Of a stretch of 64,000 nucleotides of DNA, positions 1 through 11,555 are shown piece after piece (position 1 is the first letter of the stretch; every line of letters starts with the position of its first letter). The position numbers and the translations under genes were made by a program. The notes beneath the pieces were generated by a model. It was not told the DNA's origin and did not search any database. It saw only the letters and a program-made list of their open reading frames with translations. The stretch is from Ursus arctos (taxonomy: Eukaryota; Chordata; Mammalia; Carnivora; Ursidae): NCBI RefSeq assembly GCF_023065955.2, contig NW_026622841.1, forward strand, positions 23,991,501 to 24,055,500, read 5' to 3'.

Positions 1-1689
1 GTCTGGGTGTGGTGTCCACTTCTAGTCTTTCTTCCTGTGATGAGTCACCTGGTTGGTAAAACTCTCAGGGGAGGGGATTTACGGTAATGAAGTTCCTTTT
101 GGAGGAGCTGTCTTTAGGCAGCTAAAGGGAGTTCAGGGAAAGCCTTACCCTGCATTTGGTGTTTTTCGGATGCCTACAGCTCAAAATAATCAAAATGCCA
201 AAGTGGCATATTTTGAGGTGGCATATTCTGCTACCCTTCAGCGGTATCTACCAAAATTGGAAATGCACATAATCTTTGACCAGCAATTCTCTTTCTCTGG
301 ATGTATCCTACCTATAGTGTCATACATGTGTGAAATGTCTCACATGCCAGGTACCTATTGGAGAATGATTTATAATTGCAAAAGCCCATAAACTACTTAA
401 ATGAACATCAGTATAGGATTTATTAAATTAAAAACTGGAATGTTATAGAGTCGTAAAGATGAGGAAGTGCTTTATATGCAGATATATAGTGATTTCTAAT
501 ATTTAGTAACTAGAAAAAGCAAAGAGACATAAACCGTGTGTTGTGTTCTGTGTAAAAAGGGGAAAATATGTGTTTGTATATACACAGAATCTCTGTGGAA
601 CGATACCCAAGAAACTGGTAACATTTTTTCTAAGTTGAGAAACTAGTTCGGTAAGGAGATGAGATGGGAAACTTTTTACTGCCTACCCTGTGAACTCTTC
701 GTATTTTGCACCATGTGCATTACTTATTCAAAAAATAAAGTACAAATGAAAAATACAGTCTGACTTGAATTTTCATTGGTAGACCATACTAATAATGTTT
801 CTCATTGTTGCCTTACTTATCTAGGAAAGGTGGGATGGAATTTTGTTCCTTTGAAAATTCAGCATTCATGTACCTAATTAAACTCACAAAGTAAATTGAT
901 TTTAATTGATTGTTTTTAAGGTACCCTATGTAAAGTAAAGTACTGGCGTATTGAATTGAGAGCACAAGTTGTTCTGATTCTCATTTTCTTTTTATCTGAT
1001 GTCATTTTTATCCTTTTAATTGTAATGAAGCCTAGAGAAGGGAAATTGAGCCCACAGGAGAGCCAGGGGAACCCATAACTAAGTTGTACATGCCAATAAA
1101 CCAATATTTTCTCAACGAACCCATTTTGATCCACACTCTTGGGTGTTTATCCAGTAAACTGCTGTTAGGCCCACAGTGCTAACTGGTGATTAGCACAAGT
1201 TCCAAGATAAATAGAAGACTATAAACAAATTGTGGAGATCTTTTTGTTGTTTTTGTAAAACATTTTATTGAGGCATTTTTGGGAGTGTCAGGGATTATTA
1301 AACAAAAGAATTGGAAAGTTTTGAGCAAAAGGAAACAACGATGCCTTTACGTAGGTGGCTGAGGACAAAAATCTGTATTCCCCAGAGTTCTGAAGTTCAT
1401 GGGGAATCCCTAAAGGACCCAAACACATGATTTCTCTTGCTTTTATTGAAAAAGTTTGGTTTTGAATAAGACTTGAAAGAACTTACTTGGGGAAAGTAGT
1501 CTAAGTAAAAGAGCGTTCCAAGACACTGCATAAACTAAATGTGAGATCCTATTATCGTGTGATACAGGTGGTGAAGTAATTTAATATGTAAAAATACCTA
1601 GTGGTTGTGACAGAAAGTACCTGTTAGTATGATTTCTTGGAACCTCTTCTTGCACATGTAGATCAGACTTGGGGGTTGGACTTTTTTTA
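1..1689. other. Intron 1, no recognised feature
   Basis: This is AT-rich, non-coding sequence. The longest open frame (53-391) lacks coding character and has no flanking splice signals that make sense. I identify no repeat family here. Confidence 0.5.
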
Positions 1690-2760
1690 GCTGATTTCTA
1701 AAAACTTTTTATTTTGCAATGATTATAGACCGTAAGTTGCAAAAATGATACAGAGAAATCGCATGTACCCTTCACCCGTCTTCCCCCGGTGTTAACATAA
1801 GGATTGTACATTATCTACATCAGGAAGTTAATATTAACACAACATAACAGGCTGTAGACTGTACTTGGATTTTTCCAGTTTTTACATGTATTCTTTTTCC
1901 CTTATGTGTGTGTATAACTGAAATTTTATCACGTGTACGGATTCATGCAACCACCACCACCACAGTCAAGACACAGAATTTTTCCAATCCCACAAATGAA
2001 CTTCTTCAGGCTGCCCTTTTATGATCACCTTTTGCCCCCTGGGCCTCCGTGCCCTGCCTGGCAGCCACCCATCTGTGCTTCACCGCGAGTTTCGTCATCT
2101 TGAGTGTTATATAAACGGAGTCATAGTGTGAAACCTTTTTTGTTTGCCAAAACTCTTTTTTAATAAAATGTTTCAAACATAGAAGTACAACAGTATAATA
2201 AACACCTATTCCCTCCATCCATATTTAAACTATTCGCAATTGTTAATAGTTTGCCAGGTTTGCTTTGTCTCTATTTTGTCCTGAACCATTTGCAAGGAAG
2301 TTGCAGATATGAGGACGCTTTACCCCTAAATATTTAGGCACACAGCTCCCAAGAATTATGTCATTTTCCTACTCAGTTATGCTATTATCTCACTTATGTC
2401 CATTTGATATCTTCTATTAAGTCCATATCAGGTTTGGTCTCAAGATTGTCTTTTATAATGTTTTTTTCCCCCCTTCCTCCAGACCTGGGTTCATTGAAGA
2501 TTCACATATACATTTGGTTGTTACAATATCCCTTTAGTCTCCTTCAGTTTAGGAAAACCCCCCCACCCCATGCACACACTTTCAGTTACCGTGGTATTAT
2601 TGACTTTTTGGCGAACCCAGGGTGGTGGTTCTGTATAATGTCCTGTATTCTGCGTTTGTCAGATTATTTCCTCATGTGGTCATCTATATTCGTTCTTTAT
2701 TCTCTAGCTTACTGGTTTTGAGCACTCAAGGCATTTTATGATTTCTCTTCTTTTAAGTTT
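1690..2760 (-). mobile_element. Old antisense L1 3'-end tract
   Basis: The phrases around 1780-1990 (free of coding frames, with 'gtgtgtataactg' and 'tcatgcaaccaccacc') recur in similar form at 26160-26420. They resemble the reverse complement of mammalian L1M 3' ends. The part from 2160 on looks like a further old antisense L1 piece. It is highly diverged, so edges and subfamily are uncertain. Confidence 0.5.
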
Positions 2761-3905
2761 GTTAGGATGGGTTTTATGGCCCAGAATGTGGACTGTTTTG
2801 GTGAACATTCAATATGTGTTCCGCTGTTGTTGGATGAAGTAGCCCATAGATGCAGATCCAGTGTGGATTGATGGTGGTCTTGAGATCAGCTAGGTCCTTA
2901 CTGACTTTATGGCTGCTGAATCTGACCATTTCGGAGAGAGGGGTGCTCAGGTCTCCAGCTATAATATAGTACGCTCGTCTCTCTTTTCTTGTAGTTCTGT
3001 TAGTTTTCGCCTCACATGTTTTAATGCTGTTATGTTAGGGTGCAACTGTTCTTGGAACAGTTGACTCCTTTATCAGTGTGGAATGCCATTTTTTATCCCT
3101 GGTAAGTTTCCTTGCTCTGAAGTCGGCCGTGTCTAATATTAATAAAACTTCTCTTGCTTTCTTTTGATTAGTGTTAGCATGGTATATCTCTCTCCATCTC
3201 TTTTAATCTGTATGTGTCTTTTTTTTTTTTTAAAGATTTTATTTATTTATTTGACAGAGATAGAGACAGCCAGCGAGAGAGGGAACACAAGCAGGGGGAG
3301 TGGGAGAGGAAGAAGCAGGCTCATAGCAGAGGAGCCTGATGTGGGGCTCGATCCCATAACGCTGGGATCACGCCCTGAGCCGAAGGCAGACGCTTAACCG
3401 CTGTGCCACCCAGGCGCCCCTGTATGTGTCTTTTATGTTTAAAGTGGGCTTCTTGTAGACAGCATATAGTTGGGTCTTGTTTTTTGATCCACTTTGACAA
3501 TCTCTTTTAATTGGTGTATTTAGACCATTGGTGTTCAGATGATATGTGATAAAGTTGAATTAACGTCTACCAATCTTTGTTACTGTTTTCATTTCCCTTA
3601 TTTTTGTTCCTATGTTTGTCTTCTACTCTTTCTGCCTTTTGTAGTTCTAATGGAGCACTTAAATGAATCCATTTTCTCTCCTTTCTTAGTATATCACTTA
3701 TGCTTTTTAAAACTTTTTAGAGGTTGCCTTTGTGTTTGCAGTATACATTTACAACTAATCCAAGTCCATTTTCAAGTAATACCTACTTCACAGGTAGTAG
3801 AAGTACCTTATAATTACAAAGTACATATTCCTGATTCCTCCCTTCTGTCCCTTTTATCATCCCTGTTGTTCATTTGCTTATATATAAACTATAATCATCA
3901 AACAT
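2760..3905 (-). mobile_element. Old antisense L1 ORF2-like tract
   Basis: Sequences such as 'cttgtagttctgttagtttt' and 'gggcttcttgtagacagc' resemble the reverse complement of L1M ORF2. A young SINE interrupts it at 3223-3420. The 122-codon open frame at 3539-3907 is antisense L1 sequence, not a gene. Confidence 0.5.
3223..3420 (-). mobile_element. Can-SINE (tRNA-Lys SINE), young copy
   Basis: This is a full-length SINE in reverse orientation, with the T tract on the left and the tRNA-derived head ending 'gtgccacccaggcgcccc'. It is flanked by a perfect 14-bp target-site duplication, 'tgtatgtgtctttt' (3209-3222 and 3421-3434). It belongs to the 'gcacagcggtt' subfamily. The perfect duplication indicates a recent insertion. 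Confidence 0.95.
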
Positions 3906-5245
3906 AGTGTTGCTATTACTTTGAGTATGTGACCTTTTGGGATGGGCTTTTCTCACTCATCACAATGCCCTCAAGATCGATCCAAGTTATTGGGTGTATC
4001 AGATAGTTCCTTCTTTTTATTCCATTGTATGGATGTACCTCCATTTGCTTATTCATTCATGTGCTGAAAGAACATTTGGGTATAGTTTTTTGTGCGAACC
4101 TAAGTTTTCATTTCTCTGAGATGATAGTCCAGGAATGCAGTTGCTGGGTTGAATAGTATGTATATATTTAATTTCTTAAAACTTTTAAAAAATTTTTAAA
4201 GATTTTATTTGTTTATTTGAGAGAAAGAGAGAGAGATAGCGAGAAGGAGAGAAAGAGAGAGAGAGAGCACAAGCAGGGGGGAGAGGCAGAAGCCCGACAT
4301 GGGGCTTGATCTCAGGACCCTGGGATCATGACCTGAGCTGAAGGCAGGCGCTTAACCAACTGAGCCACCCAGGCACCCCTGTGTTTAACTTTGTAAGAAA
4401 TTGCTGAACCATTTTCCAGAGGGGCTGTTCCATTTTCCATTCCCAGTAGCAACATATGAGCTATTTTCAGTATGTCCTTGGCAGCATTTGGTATTGTCAG
4501 GTTGTTTTTTTTTTTTTTTAGCCGTTTCAATAGATGTGTAGCAGTATGTCATCATGGTCTTAATTTGTGGTTCCCTTAATGGCTAATAATGATAGAATAT
4601 CTTTTCATGTGTTTGTCATTTGCATGTCTTCTTTGGTGATATGGTAAAATCTTTTGCATATTTTCTTATTGGATTGTTTTCTTATTATTGACTTTAGAGA
4701 GTTGCTTATATGTTCTGGATACAAGTCCTTTGTTGGGTATGTGACTTACAAATATTTTCTCTAAGCCTGTGGCTTTTCTTTTCATCTTCTTAACAGGGTC
4801 TTTCATGGACCAAAAGTTTTCAATTTTGGTGAAGCTTAACTTACCAACTTTTTCTTTTATGGGCAGTGCTCTTGTGTAATGCCTAAGCACCTCCTAACCC
4901 CAGGTCACAAAGATTTTCTCCTATGTTCTCTTCTAAAAAGAGTTTCAGGGTTTTATGTTTTACGTTTAGATCTGTGATTATTTTGAGTTAATTTTTAAGA
5001 TACAGGGTTTTTTTGTTTGTTTTTTGGCCTATGGATGTCCACTTGCTCCAGCACCATTTGTTGAAAGGGCTGTCCCGTCCTCCATTGAATTGCTTTTGCA
5101 TTGTTGGCAAAAATCAGCTGGTTGTACTGTGGTGGGTCTGTTTCTGGATTTTCTGTTTTGTTTTATTGATCTCTGTGTTTATCACTACTGTAGGTTTGAA
5201 TTTAATTCCTCTTTTCTGGCCAAGCTATGACTATTGCTTATCAGT
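3905..5245 (-). mobile_element. Old antisense L1 ORF2 3' half
   Basis: The reverse complement carries landmarks of the L1 ORF2 C-terminal region, for example 'ccagcaccatttgttgaaag' near 5050 and 'ctttcatggaccaaaag' near 4800. It reads from the L1 3' side at 3905 to a more 5' part near 5245. A SINE sits inside it at 4190-4379. Frames are broken by many substitutions and indels. Confidence 0.7.
4190..4379 (-). mobile_element. Can-SINE, reverse orientation
   Basis: The body has a long purine-rich (GA) tract at 4220-4267 and ends in 'actgagccacccaggcaccc'. It is inserted in the antisense L1. No clear target-site duplication is visible because both flanks are A/T-rich. Confidence 0.9.
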
Positions 5246-6315
5246 AAACACATAAATGGTGGAAATTTGAAATTTTTTTGATTTTGGGAGATAACTCTAG
5301 TACTAACATTGAACTATATCAGACAAATAGATTTTTTAAAGTTGGCTACTTGTTTGCCTCAGTAAAGAATAATTTACATTTTTGTCACTGTGAATTTAGT
5401 TATTATGGTAACTTTGTGTTTTCCATATATGTTAAAAATTTAGATTTGAGTAGGTGAAGGAGCCTAAAAATATTTAATTTTTAAAATCAAAGTAATATAT
5501 AGATATAGTTTAAAAAAATCAGATAATGTGATGGACATAAAATGAAAAGGCTGCATGACCACCCTCCCCACTCCAGAATCCTTTTCCCCAGAATGGGCCA
5601 CACTCAAATCTCTTAGCTGTTGTTTCTCATTACTTGCCTCTCATTACTTACTAATATGCCTTTACCGTTATTTGCCAATTTGGTAATTTTAGATATTTCT
5701 GTTGACTTCCTGCCTATTACGGAAGATGAGGATTTCACACTCTTAAATCCATTCCCACTTCTTTTTTTAGCATCTTCCCAATACAGTTACCTCCCAATTT
5801 TTGGTTAAATCTTTATCTGCTGTTTCTATTATGATAATTACATAAATATTAATAACTGTTGAATTGAGTCATATACTATGATTACATGACCTTGCTTGAA
5901 TTATTTTTGTTTTTTTCCAGTGTACATTGTTACCAAAAAGTCATTTATTCTCTATGTAGTTATCATTCATTCCTGCCATATTCTCCTACGATATTGTAAC
6001 CCTTCACAATAAGGTCGGACACATCAGGTGACCTGTTGCTCTCTGGTTTGCTTTCATGGAGGTCATGGGGCCGTCTGGACTCCTGTCCCAGCCTGCAGCA
6101 CGTGTCTTCCCTGTCTCGTGTTGCATCCTTTGCTTCTTGAATTTCTTGTCTTCAATTTTCTTGTTTTATTCCTTCACATTGAGAGGATACATCTTCCAGT
6201 AGCTTCCAGAAAATGGGTCCATGGGAGGTATTTTTAGTCGTGGCAAGTCTTGAAATATGCCTTTATTCTACCTTTATACTTAACTGGTAGCATGGCTAGC
6301 TATAGAAATCTAGTT
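5246..6315. other. Intronic stretch, no confident feature
   Basis: This is AT-rich intron 1 sequence. It may include more old antisense L1, but I cannot assign it. No coding or RNA feature is supported. Confidence 0.4.
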
Positions 6316-6332
6316 AAAATTATTTTTTATTA

Positions 6333-6551
6333 GGGGCGCCTGGGTGGCACAGCGGTTAAGCGTCTGCCTTCGACTCAGGGCGTGATCCTGGCGTTACGGG
6401 ATCGAGCCCCACATCAGGCTCCTCCGCTATGAGCCTGCTTCTTCCTCCGCTATGAGCCTGCTTCTTCCTCTCCCACTCCCCCTGCTTGTGTTCCCTCTCT
6501 CGCTGGCTGTCTCTATCTCTGTCGAATAAATAAATAAAAAAAAACTTAAAA
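6333..6551 (+). mobile_element. Can-SINE with internal 23-bp tandem duplication
   Basis: This is a full-length forward SINE starting 'ggggcgcctgggtggcacag' and flanked by a perfect 17-bp duplication, 'aaaattattttttatta' (6316-6332 and 6552-6568). A 23-bp body unit is repeated exactly in tandem at 6421-6443 and 6444-6466, so this copy is longer than its relatives. Confidence 0.95.
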
Positions 6552-6659
6552 AAAATTATTTTTTATTAATAATTTGAAGGCATTGCTTCCCTTTCTAGCT
6601 TCCAGTATTGTTGCTGAAAGACTGAGAAGCCATTCTTTAAAAAATAAATTAATAAATAA

Positions 6660-6718
6660 AATATATATTTACATATATTTTATATATATTTTTATATCTA
6701 TCTATCTATCTATCTATA
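6660..6718. repeat. AT-rich and (TATC)n microsatellite
   Basis: An irregular TA-rich stretch runs into about six TATC units (about 6694-6717). It is a likely length-variable marker. Confidence 0.85.
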
Positions 6719-6794
6719 CACGAGTGATAGGAATAGAGGGGTAATAGGCCAAAACCCATGTATATACTGTCCATTGTCATTTCATTTTTAAAAA

Positions 6795-6922
6795 ATTTTT
6801 ATTACTACTGGTTTGTTTTTTGTTTTTTGTTTTTTTAGTAACTATACCCAACATGGGACTCAGACTTACAACCCTGAGATCAAGAGTCACGTGCTCTTCC
6901 GACTGAGCGAGCCAGATGCCCC
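6795..6922 (-). mobile_element. Degenerate Can-SINE fragment
   Basis: This is an old reverse-orientation copy with only the tRNA-derived head, ending 'gactgagcgagccagatgcc', preceded by a (GTTTTTT)-type tail. The flanks 'attgtcatttc' and 'aatgtcaattttc' may be an eroded duplication. Confidence 0.75.
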
Positions 6923-7206
6923 CAATAATGTCAATTTTCAGTAAATCTGTATATATGCTACATGTACTTCATCCCTTCTATTCCTTTCCCCATTTCTGTT
7001 TGAGAAAGTATTTATTGATAATGCTAAAGCCCCTCTGATCCTTTCCTGATAACATGTAAAAGCATTCTTCTGAATTTGCTGTGTATTTTTCCTATGTATG
7101 CTTTAATACTTGTGGTAGCTACGAATATATCCATAATGTTGTTTGAATGTTGTAAAAATCATATAAATGAAACCATACCATGTCTGTTCTCTAACCCTTT
7201 TTTTAA

Positions 7207-7407
7207 ATTAAAAAAAAATTTATTTATTTATTTATTTATTTGTCAGAGAGAGACAGCCAGAGAGAGAGGGAACACAAGCAGGAGGAGTGGGAGAGGAAGA
7301 AGCAGGCTCCCGGCTGAGGAGCCTGATGTGGGGCTTGATCCCAGAACGCCGGGATCACACCCTGAGCCAAAGGCAGACGCTTAACGACTGAGCCACTCAG
7401 GCGCCCC
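7207..7407 (-). mobile_element. Can-SINE, young copy
   Basis: This is a reverse full-length copy with a perfect 18-bp duplication, 'ctctaaccctttttttaa' (7189-7206 and 7408-7425). The body has the 'gacagccagagagagaggg' motif of the bear-type subfamily. The 102-codon open frame across it is a SINE artefact. Confidence 0.95.
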
Positions 7408-7425
7408 CTCTAACCCTTTTTTTAA

Positions 7426-8222
7426 CATATTTTTGAGATATGTCCATGTTGGTAATTGTAGCTCTCATTAATTCACTTTCTTTAGTGTAATGTATCCCAC
7501 TGTAAGACTATATTAAAAAATTTAATTCTATGTATAAAATAGCTTTGGAATAAGTTATAACACTTAAGGCATTTATATATTGCATAATATTTTTATAGCA
7601 TTTTCTAATTAGGCTTAATAATTCTTAATTAAGAAATTAAACCAAAATCAAGACTTATGCTTAGCTGTCTTGATATAGAGGATTAGTTGGAGCCAGTTGG
7701 TTTTGGGGTCCCTGTCCCCTAATAGGGAAGAGGAAGGTAGTAGTGGTCTTGAGTTCAAGGGCAGGTGACAAGAAGCCAGATCAGTATTTCTCCCTCATAT
7801 TCAGAAGACCAGCTGTCCATGTGCATTGGGGATGCCTCATGTCTTTAGATAATTTAGCCTAAGCCAGCCCCAAAGTTCCAAAGAGAACGTGGAAGGCATG
7901 CTTCCAAATTCTGATGTTGGCTTCAGTGTCTCTGTGGACTAAGGAGGGACAGCCGTAAGAAAGTAAGTCACTACTAATATAAGTTCTCATCCAACCTGAG
8001 CCTCCTTTGGATATCGTTTGCTTTCATTACAATGGTAATTTTAACATAGTGTAATTTCTTATTCATCTCACCACCATTTTATTATTGTCAGTGGGAGACT
8101 TTTCTTGAACAAATTGAGATAGAACATAATCTGGAACTAGGTCAAGTGTGATTTGATGAAGATAGTGATTCATATTTTAAATTATTAGTTTTCCCCTTAG
8201 TGATCAACCACAACAAATATTG
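7426..8222. other. Intronic stretch, nothing recognised
   Basis: This is apparently single-copy intron 1 sequence with no supported gene, RNA or repeat. Confidence 0.45.
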
Positions 8223-8237
8223 AAAGTGCTAATCATT

Positions 8238-8436
8238 GGGGCGCCTGGGTGGCTCAGTCGTTAAGCGTCTGCCTTCAGCTCAGGGCGTGATCCCGGAGTC
8301 CTGGGATTGAGCCCCCCATTGGGCTCCCTGCTCCGCTGGGAGCCTGCTTCTTCCTCTCCCACTCCCACTGCTTGTGTTCCCTCTCTCGCTGGATGTCTCT
8401 CTCTCTGTCAAATACATAAATAAAATCTTAAAAAAA
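8238..8436 (+). mobile_element. Can-SINE
   Basis: This is a forward full-length copy ending in an A tract. The flanking duplication 'aagtgctaatcatt' / 'aagtgttcatcatt' has one mismatch in 14, so the insertion is somewhat older than the perfect-duplication copies. Confidence 0.95.
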
Positions 8437-8535
8437 AAGTGTTCATCATTTATTTACCTACTCTTTCCTTCAACATACTATTTAGGCAATGCCTGTTACA
8501 TGCTATCTAGACATTGGGGATAGAAAGATGAATAA

Positions 8536-8723
8536 GAGCGTCCTGGGAGGCTCAGTCAGTTAAGCGTCCAGCTCTTGATTTTGGCTTGGGTCATAATATC
8601 AGGGTCATTAGATTGATGTGCTCCATGCTGGGTGTGGGGCCTGCTTCAGATTCTCTCTCTCCCTCTCCCTCGTTCCCTCTCCAAAACAAAACAAAACAAA
8701 ACAAAACAAAACAAAATAAAAAA
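8536..8723 (+). mobile_element. Can-SINE with (CAAAA)n tail
   Basis: This is an older forward head ('ctcagtcagttaagcg') with a simple-repeat tail of seven CAAAA units at 8682-8716. The tail is probably an expanded, mutated poly(A). It causes overlapping spurious open frames on both strands. Confidence 0.9.
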
Positions 8724-8739
8724 ACCAAAAACCCCCAAA

Positions 8740-9304
8740 TGCCGCATGGTTTAGAAGAGGCATGCCAGCAAATGCTGATGTGCATGACAGCAGGACGAGA
8801 AGGACACTAGGTGTCTGGTTTGGAACTGGGAGCCCATTCTCATTCAGCATGTAACTCAGTTCAAGCCTCATTCTCCCCTGAGTGTAGGCAGCATGGGGTC
8901 ATCACTTCCAACTGCTTTCTTCCCTTCTGAGCACATTCAAGACATCCAGTCTTTATCACCATCGTTTGTTGTAAAGGAGCCTCATTTTCAACAATTTGTA
9001 ATAAATTGTCATTGTTAGGAATTTGCTTTGAAATGTATTCTTAGGCAGAGGTATGCCCATTCGAAGGTCTGTAAGCATAGACTTGGATTTTTGTGTGTGT
9101 GTTGGCTAAGACAGATTTTTACCCCATTTCCCTCCTTTGTAACTCTGTATCTGGTGTCTAATATATTTAAAAACAGAAGTGTGATTTCCTTAAGTAAGTT
9201 TACAGGTTTTTTTGTTTTGTTTTGTTTTTACATTTATGTCAAAGATAGGAAAAATATGATGGTTAATCGTGAACAAGTTTGAAATCTCTTTTCATTCTTT
9301 ATAG
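8740..9304. other. Intron 1 end, upstream of DYM exon
   Basis: No repeat is recognised here. The last 25 bases hold the pyrimidine tract and AG acceptor for the first coding exon of DYM. Confidence 0.5.
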
Positions 9305-9356
9305 GTTGTCTTGTGGAAATGAAGGCTTAAGGGCACGCTATCTACCGGATTAGAAG
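9305..9356 (+). other. DYM: DYM 5'UTR portion of first coding exon
   Basis: The acceptor is a pyrimidine-rich tract ending in 'cattctttatag', so the exon should begin at 9305. The 52 bases before the ATG contain in-frame and out-of-frame stops. The ATG at 9357 sits in 'gaagATGg', with purine at -3 and G at +4, a good Kozak context. A preceding non-coding exon is inferred, because an acceptor site lies immediately upstream. Confidence 0.85.
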
Positions 9357-9496
9357 ATGGGATCGAACAGCAGCAGGATCGGTGATCTTCCTAAAAATGA
9401 GTACTTAAAAAAGTTATCGGGCACAGAATCTGTCTCTGAGAACGACCCGTTCTGGAATCAGCTTCTCTCGTTTTCTTTCCCTGCACCAACCAGCAG
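9357..9496 (+). CDS. DYM: DYM coding exon 1 (residues 1-47)
   Basis: This exon holds the start codon and 140 coding bases, ending in phase 2 (AGC AG|gtaaag) with the donor at 9497. The product begins [20 protein letters not shown] and continues to FPAPTSS, essentially the dymeclin N-terminus. Gly2 followed by Ser at position 6 fits an N-myristoylation signal, which would support membrane attachment of a protein lacking a signal peptide. Dymeclin cycles between cytosol and Golgi and is needed for Golgi organisation and trafficking in cartilage and bone. Compared with human from memory, Val26 replaces Ile and Ser46 replaces Asn, both conservative. This ATG is chosen because it gives the conserved N-terminus and a good Kozak context. 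Confidence 0.96.
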
Positions 9497-9739
9497 GTAA
9501 AGGGTTACTTGGAGATTGAAAATTCATGTAGAAGTCCACGTGAACTTGTGTGGTATGCTGATTTAAAAAAAATTTTTTTTTTCATGTTCTGTCTGTCCAT
9601 TGATCCATCCTCTGTCATACATGTGCCAGTAGAAAATACAAAAGTTATGCAAGTAGGAAATACATTTTTCTCTTTCCCTTCTTCCACCCAGCCACCTCCC
9701 TTCCCCAGAGATGATTCCTCATAGCAGTTTCTTTTGAAT

Positions 9740-10250
9740 CTTCTAGAATAGTACGAGGTTACTTAAGCATGTATCTCATGTAGTTTTAGAAAATTGAACA
9801 CAAGTGCTAGCATCCTACACATACCTTGCTTTTTTTTTCCTGCTGCTGTCGCCTTTTCCCCCATAGTTAAGTAAAATGCATCTTGCATATATGTGTATAT
9901 ATATATGCTTATATGTAACTGTCTTATTCTTTTAAATGGCCGCAGAGTATCTGTATATATTTAATCAGTTTTCTGTTTGTGAACATTGTTTTTAGGCTTT
10001 TGTTATAACAAATAATGCTGCATACATCATTTCCCATGTGTACAAATACATCTCTAATATAAATTCCCCAAAGTAGAGTTGCTGGGTTAGAGTGTTCGTG
10101 TGTTTATAATTTTAGTGGATATTGCTAACCTGCTCTATGGAAGTCGTGCCAATTTATACTCCTATAGCAGGGTATGAGAACCTCTGTTTCCCACATTTTT
10201 GTCAGTTTAATGCATTTTTAAACTCTGACCTATGCCAGTTTGGTACATGA
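9740..10250 (-). mobile_element. Old antisense L1 fragment
   Basis: The reverse complement resembles an L1M/L1ME 3' region; 'gagttgctgggttagagtg' near 10077 is a typical antisense L1 phrase. It is strongly diverged and the subfamily is not assigned. Confidence 0.45.
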
Positions 10251-10384
10251 AAACCAGTATCTCATTTTTAACTTCATGTGTCTGTCAGTTTTTATAATAA
10301 TGTAGAGTGACTAGAATATTGAATTCCCATATGTTCAGTATCTACACTGTAAAATTTTTGTATAAAAAATTTTTAATTTTACTG

Positions 10385-10556
10385 TTTTTTTTAAAGATTT
10401 TATTTATTTGCCAGAGAGAGAGAGAGCACAAGCAGGGGGAGTGGCAGGCAGAGGGAGAAGCAGGCTCACCACCGAGCAAGGAGCCTGATGTGGGACTCGA
10501 TCCCAGGGCCTGAGCTGAAGGCAGATGCTTAACTGACTGAGCCACCCAGTCGTCCC
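10385..10556 (-). mobile_element. Can-SINE
   Basis: This is a reverse copy with left T tract, GA-rich body and head ending 'gactgagccacccagtcgtc'. The head terminus is mutated from the usual 'ggcgcccc'. It is slightly shortened around 10500. Confidence 0.92.
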
Positions 10557-10559
10557 AGA

Positions 10560-11310
10560 TTTGTATTTTTTTAACAGGTTTAGTGTGACAGTGTGACAGG
10601 CAGAATAGTGGCCCCCTAACGATGTTCTGGTCCCCGGAATCTGAATATGTTATGTTGTGGCATGTGTCGATATTCATTCCTTTTTATTTCTGAGTGGTAG
10701 CCCATTTTATGAATGTACTGTATATTGTTTATCCATTCATAATTAATACCATTTGGATTGTTTCCATATTTGCTTCATCTACTTTTGTTTCTTAAGTATT
10801 TTAAAGTAAAATAAGGAGGTTTTCTTCTGGGACCATAATACCATTATCAGACCTAACAAAATTAACAGTAATTCCTCCTACCCAGTCCATATTGACATTT
10901 CCCCCATTGTTTTATAAGGGTTGCTAACATTAGGAACTCAATAAGGTGGATATGTTGCATTTGGTAGTTATATTTCTTAAATGTCTTCAGAATAGAGGTA
11001 TTCACTCTCCAGCCCCTGCCACAGTTTTTCCCCCAGGCTATTAGTTTTTTAGTTCTGCCTTCTTGATTTGCCGGATTGCTTCTCATATCTGATAACTTGG
11101 TTTTTTTTATTTTTTATTTTTTTTGTTTTCTGTAAACTGTAAGTCAGATTTAAAGGCTTGATAAAATTTAAACAGTTTTGGTAAGGGTATTTGTGTAAGT
11201 GATTTTATATACTTCGTACTGTATTACATCAGGATACAGAAAACGTGTGGTTTTAGTTATGCTAAATTTGCTCAGAGGTTTGAGTATGTTGATGATTTTG
11301 GTCTCATCTG
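10560..11310. other. Intron 2 stretch with weak repeat-like segment
   Basis: Bases 10600-10680 resemble a common old mammalian interspersed repeat that I cannot name with confidence. The rest shows nothing recognisable. Confidence 0.35.
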
Positions 11311-11334
11311 TTTCATAAGAAATTACAAAATGGT

Positions 11335-11536
11335 GGGGCGCCTGGGTGGCACAGCGGTTGGGCGTCTGCCTTCAGCTCAGGGCATGATCCCAGCGTTATG
11401 GGATCGAGCCCCGCATCAGGCTCCTGTGCTATGAGCCTGCTTCTTCTCCCATTCCCCCTGCTTGTGTTCCCTCTCTCGCTGGCTGTCTCTATCTCTGTCA
11501 AATAAATAAACAAAATCTTTAAAAAAAAAAAAAAAA
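11335..11536 (+). mobile_element. Can-SINE, young copy
   Basis: This is a forward full-length copy of the 'gcacagcggtt' subfamily with an uninterrupted poly(A) of about 18. It has a perfect duplication, 'aagaaattacaaaatggtg' (11317-11335 and 11537-11555; the last base overlaps the SINE start ambiguously). This is one of the youngest-looking insertions here. Confidence 0.96.
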
Positions 11537-11555
11537 AAGAAATTACAAAATGGTG

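Noticed and set aside
53..391. 112-codon open frame as possible upstream exon of DYM
   Set aside because: It does not resemble dymeclin, whose N-terminus is complete in the exon at 9357, and no matching donor is seen.
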